Shown here: in pieces, positions 1 through 4,936 of the stretch | Position numbering within the stretch: the first letter of the stretch is position 1 | How the letters are laid out: every line of letters starts with the position of its first letter | Source: an uncultured bacterium | Lineage (GTDB): Bacteria; Bacteroidota; Ignavibacteria; Ignavibacteriales; Melioribacteraceae | Reading direction: 5' to 3' | NCBI GenBank assembly: GCA_937936675.1 | Contig: CALDDL010000003.1 | Coordinates: 1 to 6,766 of the forward strand | Length of the DNA: 6,766 bases | Notes under the pieces: generated by a model | Seen by the model: the letters and a program-made list of their open reading frames with translations, nothing else | Databases searched by the model: none | What the model was told of the DNA's origin: nothing | Position numbers and translations under genes: made by a program

Positions 1-363
1 TATCTCTTTTTCGTTCAGTTTTAGATGCTGAATAATACAGCTCGTAATTACTGAACCTTCTGAGCCATCCTCAAAAGTAACAGACTCTAAAGTTGCAGGC
101 ACATTTGTAGTTCCGTTATAAAATCCATTGTCGTTAAAAAAATATCCAGTGCCGATAATTATTAATTTTTTTGTAATTGTGGCGGTGGGATAATGAGCCG
201 GATTGCCAGCTATATAAATTGTATCCCCATTTACCACGCTTGAGTTGTCGTTTGCCTCTTGAAGATTTGCAAAATCGGGAAGATGCGCCGGATCTAATGA
301 GATTCTCCAGCTTCCTCCGAAAATAATTTGAGAAACAAAGAAAAGTATTAATAGTTTTTTCAT
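1..363 (-). CDS. Secreted right-handed beta-helix repeat protein, N-terminal part (cut by left edge)
   Basis: The reading frame opens at an ATG (361-363) and stays free of stops for 121 codons to the left edge, so the 3' part is missing. The first residues, MKKLLILFFVSQIIFGG, form a Sec signal peptide: two lysines and then a hydrophobic core. The following segment has the pattern NGDTIYIAG (residues 45-53), then TITKKLIIIGTGYF (62-75), then ESVTFEDGS. I recognise this alternation of short beta strands and turns from surface or secreted parallel beta-helix proteins of Bacteroidota and relatives, many of which carry a C-terminal sorting domain. That end cannot be seen here. A GAGG Shine-Dalgarno (369-372) sits 5 bases before the ATG and supports the start. 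Candidate promoter hexamers lie at 411-438, so it is probably transcribed separately from the operon behind it. Substrate or adhesive target is unknown. Fold assignment is inference from pattern; the exported nature is more certain. Confidence 0.72.
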   Translation of the reverse strand, partial: MKKLLILFFVSQIIFGGSWRISLDPAHLPDFANLQEANDNSSVVNGDTIYIAGNPAHYPTATITKKLIIIGTGYFFNDNGFYNGTTNVPATLESVTFEDGSEGSVITSCIIQHLKLNEKEI

Positions 364-410
364 AACGCCCTCTTACTTATAATTTATTAAAATTCAGCAG
401 ATGAGTGAGT

Positions 411-438
411 ACTATATATTATGCAAGTAAGGTGCCAA
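411..438 (-). promoter_or_regulatory. Candidate sigma70-type promoter for the beta-helix gene
   Basis: On the minus strand TTGGCA (433-438) is followed after 16 bases by TATAGT (411-416), close to the -35 and -10 consensus. A transcript would start near 404 and give a leader of about 40 bases before the ATG at 363. The region is AT-rich, so chance matches are common, and the preferred promoter form of this lineage is not known to me. Confidence 0.35.
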
Positions 439-482
439 ATTATGAGGTGCATTTTTGAGTTAAAATTGAGGGGCAAAAAGAA

Positions 483-528
483 AAAGTGTAAACTTTAGTT
501 TAAAACTTACAACTAAAGTTTACACTTT
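483..528 (-). terminator. Long perfect hairpin, probable transcription terminator
   Basis: Bases 483-500 and 511-528 are perfect 18-base inverted repeats around a 10-base loop. On the minus strand the second arm runs straight into TTCTTTTT, a U-rich tail, whereas the plus strand has no comparable run immediately after the stem. Only about a fifth of the stem is G/C, but its length makes it stable. It lies downstream of the 625-756 gene and ahead of the beta-helix gene promoter, where a terminator for the minus-strand operon is expected. An operator palindrome is an alternative. Confidence 0.6.
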
Positions 529-533
529 ATGAA

Positions 534-552
534 GAATTTTTAGGAAAAATTC
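534..552. repeat. Short inverted repeat between two larger hairpins
   Basis: GAATTTTT (534-541) and AAAAATTC (545-552) are perfect 8-base inverted repeats with a 3-base spacer. The element overlaps the left arm of the 547-600 hairpin, so the two stems could not form together. It may be a chance effect of AT-rich sequence or part of an alternating structure at the operon end. Confidence 0.35.
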
Positions 553-600
553 AATTTAGATGCTACGTAGTAATTAAAGTAATGTCTCTAAACTGAATTT
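547..600 (-). terminator. First terminator-like hairpin after the small membrane gene
   Basis: Bases 547-560 and 587-600 form a 14-base inverted repeat with one non-Watson-Crick position. In minus-strand RNA that position is a G-U wobble, giving an uninterrupted stem, while in plus-strand RNA it is an A-C mismatch, so the structure favours minus-strand transcription. The 26-base interior contains the palindrome CTACGTAG (563-570). The stem begins 25 bases after the stop codon of the gene ending at 625 and is followed by a TTTTT tract. Confidence 0.45.
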
Positions 601-624
601 ATTCTTTATAGCGATATTGGAGAA

Positions 625-756
625 TTATGTTATAGTGAATATAAGAATAATCACTAAAATGGCTAATCCAATTACAATAAAACGAGCATAAGGGGGACAC
701 CCTCTCTGTTCTATCTCTATTTTATCCGTTTCTATCTTATTTATTTTTTTATTCAT
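625..756 (-). CDS. Small single-pass membrane protein (43 aa), unknown function
   Basis: An ATG at 754-756 opens a 43-codon frame ending in TAA at 625-627. The start is preceded by a GGAG Shine-Dalgarno (763-766) with 6-base spacing, the strongest ribosome binding site in the window and the main reason to call this gene. The N-terminal half is highly charged (MNKKINKIETDKIEIEQ, rich in Lys and Glu), then RGCPPYAR with a lone cysteine (Cys20), then an uninterrupted hydrophobic stretch from Phe26 to Ile42 at the very C-terminus. This reads as a tail-anchored protein with its charged part in the cytoplasm, or as a small regulatory subunit. It starts 43 bases after the FAH-family gene stop and is probably co-transcribed with it; terminator-like hairpins follow. 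I do not recognise a family. Function could be membrane recruitment or regulation of a partner, but nothing in the sequence identifies one. Confidence 0.72.
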   Translation of the reverse strand: MNKKINKIETDKIEIEQRGCPPYARFIVIGLAILVIILIFTIT

Positions 757-762
757 TTGATA

Positions 763-766
763 CTCC
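763..766 (-). promoter_or_regulatory. Strong Shine-Dalgarno site of the 43-aa membrane protein
   Basis: Minus-strand GGAG lies 6 bases before the ATG at 756. The other internal starts in this window have weak or no such site, so this one is decisive for accepting the short frame as a gene. Confidence 0.7.
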
Positions 767-799
767 GTTAAACATTTTCTGCATGGGTAAATCATTCGT

Positions 800-1459
800 T
801 TATCCTATTGTTGCTTTTAGTGAAGCGATATTTTCTATTTCACCTTCGAGCAGATCACCTTTTACCACTTTTCCGACTCCTTCCGGTGTGCCGGTAAATA
901 TCAGATCACCTTTCTCGAGTTTCATTTTGCTCGATAAAAATTTTATAATGCTTATTGAATCAAAAAGCATTTTATCGAGTGTGGAATTTTGTCTTATTTC
1001 TCCATTCACTTTTAGTGAGATTGCTTCGTTACCTTTCAACTTATACTCGTTCTTGGTAATGAAATCGGAAATAACCGCCGCACCATCAAAACATTTTGCT
1101 AATGTCCATGGCTCACCCTTCTTTTTAAGTGAGAATTGAAGGTCTCTTAATGTCATATCGAACCCCACACCATAGCCATAGATAGCATCTTCGGCACTTT
1201 CGTTATCGGCATCTTTTATATCTTTTCCGATTACGAGTACGAGTTCTACTTCATGGTGAAGTTCGGTAGAATAAGTCGGGTGAATAATTTCGCCGCCTGA
1301 ATGAAGGAGACCCGAAACATTTTTCATAAAAATTAATGGAAATTCATCGGGCACTTCATTGCCAAGTTCTTTTGCATGTGCTGCATAATTTCTTCCTACG
1401 CCAATAATTTTTCCGATAGGAAGCTGTTCTTCGCCGTTTTTAAATTTTACGTATTCCAT
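800..1459 (-). CDS. Fumarylacetoacetate hydrolase (FAH) family protein, FAHD1/acylpyruvase-like
   Basis: This 219-residue protein has the length of the single-domain FAHD1/YcgM group, which are cytoplasmic metal-dependent enzymes cleaving acylpyruvates or decarboxylating oxaloacetate. The N-terminal motif GVGRNYAAHAKELGNE (20-35) contains His28 and Glu31, matching the catalytic His/Glu dyad of FAHD1. Metal ligands are Glu70 and Glu72 in HHEVEL and Asp101 in GVGFDMTLRDLQ. Lys122 in LAKCFDGA matches the conserved active-site lysine, and FTGTPEGVG (188-196) is the C-terminal signature loop. All key residues are present, so it should be active. The exact substrate cannot be told from sequence; database names such as hydroxyheptadienedioate isomerase are also used for this family. 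The gene starts 41 bases after the exported protein gene ending at 1501 and ends 43 bases before the small membrane gene, suggesting an operon. The Shine-Dalgarno site is weak, but family N-termini fit this ATG. Confidence 0.92.
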   Translation of the reverse strand: MEYVKFKNGEEQLPIGKIIGVGRNYAAHAKELGNEVPDEFPLIFMKNVSGLLHSGGEIIHPTYSTELHHEVELVLVIGKDIKDADNESAEDAIYGYGVGFDMTLRDLQFSLKKKGEPWTLAKCFDGAAVISDFITKNEYKLKGNEAISLKVNGEIRQNSTLDKMLFDSISIIKFLSSKMKLEKGDLIFTGTPEGVGKVVKGDLLEGEIENIASLKATIG

Positions 1460-1500
1460 ATTGTTTAAGATGCCTATATGATTAAAAAGATTCAGTGAAT

Positions 1501-2754
1501 TTAAGTTTTTTGTTCCTTCTTTTTCGCTGCGGGGAAAAGTATATTATTTAATATCAGACGGTAGCCCGGAGAATTTTTAAATAGTGAAAGTTCGGTTGGT
1601 GGATCGCCAACCGCATGCTGATAATCTTCGGGATCGTGCCCGCCATAAAAAGTAAAAGTACCTCTTCCGTAATTGCCATGAATATATTTTACTTGGTCGC
1701 TACCTGCTCGCTCGCCTAAAATAAAAACAGAATTTTTAATAAGCTTTTTGCGAAACATTGTAGTTTGCCCCATAAAACCATGAATTACATTCACGTGGTC
1801 TTGAGTAAGCATAGTGGGGACGGGATCATACTTGGCAGAAAAATCGAAAAGAGTAAAATAGTCATTGCTCTCGGCACCGATTTCGAGTGGATTGATATCG
1901 ATATCGCTATATTCATAAATGAGAGGATTCATCTCGAGCTTGAAATCATGGAATGCGAATGTATTATCATAATTAATTTTTTGTTGAGCATTGGGATCGG
2001 GCGGATCGCCGTCATACATTCTATCGACAATATCCACGTCCAAAGCCGAAAGAGCAATATCATAAGAATCGGTAGCCGAACACATGGCAAATAAGAAACC
2101 GCCCGCACCTACGAAATCCTTTATCGAAATGACTACACCTTTTTCCATCTCGGATACCTTTTTAAATCCGAGCTTCTTCGCTTCATTTTCTAAAAGCGTT
2201 TGCTGCTCGATATACCATTGAGCGTTAGAGAAGGCGGCATAGAACTTACCAAACTGACCTGTGAAATCTTCATGGTGAAGATGTAGCCAGTCATATTTCT
2301 TTAAGTCGCCTCGCAGAATTTCTTCAATCCAGATTTTATCGTACTTCACTTCGGCATATTGAAGAGCGAGAGTAACGGCGTCATCCCATGGCTGAAATCC
2401 GGGTGGAACGAAGACCGCAATTTTAGGTGCTTTTTCGAGACGAGCAACATCCATATTGTTTTCTTCGCTCTGCACTTCGGCATATATTGCCGCCGCCTGC
2501 TGCTGATTAAGAGTTTCAAAAGCCACACCTTTGATTCGGCATTTCATTGCAAGCTGATCGGAATAATCGAGCATGAACGATCCGCCCCGATAATTAAGAA
2601 GCCAATCGGCTTTGCCTCCATCGACCAAAGCATTGAAAGTAATTCCATAAGCTTTCAGGTGATCGCTTTGCGATAAATCCATATAGATAAGAATTTTCGG
2701 CTGAGCAGAGATAATTCCGGCAATAAGGAAATATATAAGTAATAATTTTTTCAT
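1501..2754 (-). CDS. Exported protein of the so-called 'asparagine synthetase B' family, function uncertain
   Basis: The 417-residue protein begins with a signal peptide (MKKLLLIYFLIAGIISA, probable cleavage before Gln18), so the mature form is periplasmic or secreted. I recognise it as a family common in Bacteroidota and Ignavibacteria that is often labelled asparagine synthetase B. It lacks what that enzyme needs: no N-terminal catalytic cysteine of a class II glutaminase and no SGGxDS ATP-pyrophosphatase loop. Conserved blocks are DHLKAYGI (31-38), DWLLNYRGGSF (50-60), WLHLHHEDFTGQFGKF (156-171), GAGGFLFAMCSATDSYD (216-232), DGDPPDPNAQ (248-257), FDFSAKYDPVPTMLTQ and YGGHDPEDYQH (370-380), with the tail FPAAKKKEQKT. 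Cys225 after a glycine-rich strand resembles the nucleophile turn of class I glutaminase-like folds, and His161 or His373 could partner it; this is inference. It leads a likely operon with the FAH-type enzyme and a small membrane protein. No clear Shine-Dalgarno is present; the signal peptide supports the start. Confidence 0.85.
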   Translation of the reverse strand: MKKLLLIYFLIAGIISAQPKILIYMDLSQSDHLKAYGITFNALVDGGKADWLLNYRGGSFMLDYSDQLAMKCRIKGVAFETLNQQQAAAIYAEVQSEENNMDVARLEKAPKIAVFVPPGFQPWDDAVTLALQYAEVKYDKIWIEEILRGDLKKYDWLHLHHEDFTGQFGKFYAAFSNAQWYIEQQTLLENEAKKLGFKKVSEMEKGVVISIKDFVGAGGFLFAMCSATDSYDIALSALDVDIVDRMYDGDPPDPNAQQKINYDNTFAFHDFKLEMNPLIYEYSDIDINPLEIGAESNDYFTLFDFSAKYDPVPTMLTQDHVNVIHGFMGQTTMFRKKLIKNSVFILGERAGSDQVKYIHGNYGRGTFTFYGGHDPEDYQHAVGDPPTELSLFKNSPGYRLILNNILFPAAKKKEQKT

Positions 2755-2780
2755 TAACTGAATTTAATTAGGAATGAGGT

Positions 2781-2810
2781 AATATAAAAGGGGAATAGAA
2801 ATATCGACAA
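2781..2810 (-). promoter_or_regulatory. Candidate sigma70-type promoter for the three-gene operon
   Basis: On the minus strand TTGTCG (2805-2810) is followed after 18 bases by TATATT (2781-2786), giving 4/6 and 5/6 matches to the consensus hexamers. Transcription would start near 2774, about 20 bases before the ATG at 2754. It sits in the only gap between the HepT remnant and the exported protein gene. The evidence is the match and position alone. Confidence 0.35.
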
Positions 2811-2820
2811 GTAAAAACTT

Positions 2821-3060
2821 CTACATAATTTCTTTATACACTTTTATAAAGTCGTCAATATCATGCAATTGATTTAGATATAGAAATAATTGTTCGACTT
2901 CTACAATGCCATATTCATGAATCATTAAGTTTCTTAAACCGATAATTTTCGTCAACCTATCACCCAATGATTTCTCAATATAGTTATTTTGAACCAGTAC
3001 TCGAATACATTCGTTATAAGTTTTTGGAGAAGCTAAATTTTTCTCCCGTTGTTTAATCGT
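2821..3060 (-). pseudogene. hepT: HepT-type HEPN toxin remnant, N-terminal half missing
   Basis: The frame between an upstream stop (3061-3063) and TAG (2821-2823) encodes 79 residues. It reads SPKTYNECIRVL, then RLTKIIGLRNLMIHEYG (2911-2934 encodes RNLMIHEY), then a helical C-terminus ending KVYKEIM. This matches the C-terminal half of HepT, the HEPN-domain RNase toxin of MntA-HepT (type VII) systems. The motif R-x4-H-x-Y is complete, including the tyrosine that MntA-type antitoxins modify with AMP in characterised systems. HepT proteins are usually about 110-145 residues, and the first helices before SPKTY are absent. No ATG, GTG or TTG precedes the conserved part in frame; the first ATG falls inside RNLMIHEY. 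The visible homology begins where the antitoxin gene ends, so an internal deletion of roughly 200 bases is the simplest explanation. A -1 slip from the antitoxin frame at its AAAAA run could in principle fuse them, but nothing else supports that. Confidence 0.75.
3026..3046 (-). repeat. Small inverted repeat around the antitoxin stop codon
   Basis: GGAGAA (3026-3031) and TTCTCC (3041-3046) are 6-base inverted repeats whose 9-base loop holds the antitoxin stop codon (3033-3035). It coincides with the point where the HepT homology begins. It could be a trace of the rearrangement or a chance match. Confidence 0.3.
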
Positions 3061-3467
3061 TCATTGAACTTTCTATTAACTATATCGAGTAATGGCTTTA
3101 CGTCTAAATAGTGGAGTAATACTTTGTGTTTATAATTACGGAGGGTAGATTCCTCCTTCGTGAATAAGAGTATTCCTTCGTTGATAATATTAAACCCAAG
3201 TTCGGGATGTTTATCGGGAAGGTGATTTAACATTGCTAAATCAATTTTTACGTTTAACGCCTCTTCTAAATCGTTACAGATTCCGCCTATATCTAATAAT
3301 TCAGGTTCGGATCGAAAGTAAATTGCGATATCCAAATCACTTCCGAACCACACTTCATTACGAACATACGAACCAAAGAGGTATGCAAATAATATATTCT
3401 CATCTTTCCGTAATATCTCAGAGGCAAGTCGGATATATTCTTCTAGTGTTGTAGTGTTCTTTTCCAT
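3033..3467 (-). CDS. mntA: MntA-like minimal nucleotidyltransferase antitoxin
   Basis: The 144-residue protein has the minimal nucleotidyltransferase core: LFAYLFGSYVRNEVWFGSDLDIAIYF (from residue 26) contains the GS-x10-D-x-D signature (Gly32, Ser33, Asp44, Asp46), Arg36, and a third acidic position at Asp76 in VKIDLAML. The C-terminus LHYLDVKPLLDIVNRKFNE is the helix typical of MntA antitoxins. In studied systems MntA transfers AMP to a tyrosine beside the HEPN RNase motif of HepT and silences it. Here the partner reading frame follows immediately and is truncated, so this may be an orphaned antitoxin. The active-site residues are intact and the length is normal. The gene has no clear Shine-Dalgarno. 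It lies alone between the clpX terminator region and the next operon, as expected for an acquired accessory module. The final residues NNGRKI may have been altered by the adjacent deletion. Confidence 0.88.
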   Translation of the reverse strand: MEKNTTTLEEYIRLASEILRKDENILFAYLFGSYVRNEVWFGSDLDIAIYFRSEPELLDIGGICNDLEEALNVKIDLAMLNHLPDKHPELGFNIINEGILLFTKEESTLRNYKHKVLLHYLDVKPLLDIVNRKFNERLNNGRKI

Positions 3468-3608
3468 TCGTAAAATCTATAAAATAGGAGAGTAATAAAC
3501 AAGCGATAGTTTTTATAGATAGAAATTCTTGGATCAAAAAGTAAGGTATCGTAAATTCTTAATAAGAAACGGAAATTGAGCATAGCAAGAATACGATTGC
3601 TTAATAGG

Positions 3609-3653
3609 AAATTAAATATGCCCGCCGAGGAGGTCTTAGCGGGCTATTAATTT
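3609..3653 (-). terminator. GC-rich hairpin after clpX, probable terminator
   Basis: GCCCGC (3620-3625) and GCGGGC (3639-3644) form a GC stem with a 13-base loop. The flanks 3609-3618 and 3645-3653 extend the stem with A-T pairs and two single-base bulges. In the minus direction the GC stem is followed by ATATTTAATTT; in the plus direction by TATTAATTTTTCT, so it could work both ways. It begins about 20 bases after the clpX stop. It is the most GC-rich spot in this intergenic stretch. Confidence 0.55.
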
Positions 3654-3665
3654 TTCTATTTCCTT

Positions 3666-4919
3666 TTACGCAATCTTGCGGTCGGAGGACATATAAATCG
3701 GCTGCTCTCCTTTAAGAACCACATCCCTTGTAATAAGGCATTTATCCACATTTTCCATAGTTGGGATATCATACATAATATCGAGTAAGATATTTTCTAC
3801 AATAGAACGGAGCGCTCGAGCACCGGTCTTGCGTGCGATTGCAATCTTTACTATTTCGTCCAATGCAAGTTTATCAAATTCTAATTCCACACCTTCCATC
3901 ATAAAGAGTTTTTTGTATTGCTTTATGATGGCATTCTTTGGTTCGGTAAGAATATTTTTTAATGCCTGTTCATTCAATGAATTAAGAGGTGCGGTAATCG
4001 GTATTCTACCCACTAATTCGGGGATCATACCGAACTTAATCAAATCTTCGGGGAGTACTTTTAGAATTAAGTTTTCTTTATCGATCTCTTCCTTAGGGTC
4101 ATATTTAGCGTCAAATCCGATTACACTTTTATTAATTCGTGAAGCTATAATCGGTTCGATACCATCAAAAGCACCTCCGCAGATAAATAAAATATTTTTA
4201 GTGTTAATATTTATAAGATTTTGTTCGGGATGTTTCCTTCCGCCGCGAGGAGGTACTCCTGCAACTGTTCCCTCAAGTATTTTAAGCAATGCCTGCTGAA
4301 CGCCTTCACCCGATACATCACGAGTGATTGAAACGCTTTCGCTTTTACGAGCCACTTTATCTATTTCATCGATATAAACAATACCTTTTTGAGCACGTTC
4401 AAGATTATAATCGGCTGCCTGAAGAAGGCGAACTAAAACAGTTTCAACATCATCGCCTACATATCCGGCTTCGGTGAGTGTAGTAGCATCTGCAATCGCA
4501 AATGGAACGTCCAAAATGCGGGCAAGAGTTTGAGCCAATAAAGTTTTTCCAGTTCCGGTGGAACCCATTAATAAAATATTACTCTTTTCGATCTCTACAT
4601 CATCTACATCGAACATTGAGGTGGCGGCATTGATTCTTTTATAGTGATTATAAACCGCAACGGCGAGATTTTTCTTAGCCCGATCCTGCTCAATTACATA
4701 TTCATCTAAAGATTTTTTAATCATGTCGGGGGTGAGTGTGGAATTATAATTTTCTTTTTTCTGGACACCGCCTGTCAAATTGGTTTTTAGTATGTCAACG
4801 CTTGTTTTAATACAAATATCGCAAATATAAACATCGGGACCGGCTACCATACTGGAAACTTCAGAGCCGTCTCTTCCGCAAAATGAACATTTAACGCTCG
4901 GATTTTTACTGTCATTCAT
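3666..4919 (-). CDS. clpX: ATP-dependent Clp protease ATP-binding subunit ClpX
   Basis: ClpX is the AAA+ unfoldase that recognises tagged proteins, unfolds them and feeds them to the ClpP peptidase in the cytoplasm. The 417-residue length is normal. The N-terminal zinc-binding domain has Cys11, Cys14, Cys33 and Cys36. Walker A is GSTGTGKT (119-126), Walker B is IVYIDEID with Asp184 and Glu185, the pore-1 loop is GYVG (152-155), the pore-2 region is RGGRKHPEQN (225-234), and the sensor-2 motif is GARALR (366-371). The loop VIGF (266-269) matches the IGF tripeptide that docks on ClpP, so it should work as ClpXP although no clpP is in view. Walker A has Ser120 where proline is usual, and the segment after the pore loop is DDVE rather than the usual EDVE; both are mild. 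It starts 17 bases after the TPR gene and is probably co-transcribed with it. No good Shine-Dalgarno precedes the ATG; the zinc-finger spacing supports this start. Confidence 0.98.
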   Translation of the reverse strand: MNDSKNPSVKCSFCGRDGSEVSSMVAGPDVYICDICIKTSVDILKTNLTGGVQKKENYNSTLTPDMIKKSLDEYVIEQDRAKKNLAVAVYNHYKRINAATSMFDVDDVEIEKSNILLMGSTGTGKTLLAQTLARILDVPFAIADATTLTEAGYVGDDVETVLVRLLQAADYNLERAQKGIVYIDEIDKVARKSESVSITRDVSGEGVQQALLKILEGTVAGVPPRGGRKHPEQNLININTKNILFICGGAFDGIEPIIASRINKSVIGFDAKYDPKEEIDKENLILKVLPEDLIKFGMIPELVGRIPITAPLNSLNEQALKNILTEPKNAIIKQYKKLFMMEGVELEFDKLALDEIVKIAIARKTGARALRSIVENILLDIMYDIPTMENVDKCLITRDVVLKGEQPIYMSSDRKIA

Positions 4920-4936
4920 AAATTTTTGCCATTGTT

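Noticed and set aside
783..1139. Plus-strand 118-codon frame opposite the FAH-family gene.
   Set aside because: It lies antisense inside a gene with clear family motifs and has no recognisable motif of its own.
1765..2094. Plus-strand 109-codon frame opposite the exported protein gene.
   Set aside because: Antisense shadow; the minus-strand protein explains the region and carries conserved blocks.
1501..2754. Genuine asparagine synthetase (asnB) function.
   Set aside because: The domains and catalytic residues of AsnB are absent and the protein is exported, so the common label was not used as a function.
3556..3568. Short palindrome-like TTCTTA-A-TAAGAA between clpX and the antitoxin.
   Set aside because: Six-base arms in AT-rich sequence are expected by chance and no positional role is evident.
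3443..3583. Minus-strand 46-codon frame upstream of the antitoxin, starting MLNFRFLLRIYD.
   Set aside because: No ribosome site, overlaps the antitoxin start in another frame, and shows no recognisable domain; probably chance in an AT-rich gap.
3624..3636. The loop of the post-clpX hairpin resembles the anti-Shine-Dalgarno core (ACCTCCT on the minus strand).
   Set aside because: It is a short match in the loop of a likely terminator, with no nearby start codon to control.
3829..4299. Plus-strand 156-codon frame opposite clpX.
   Set aside because: Antisense shadow of the highly conserved ClpX coding sequence.
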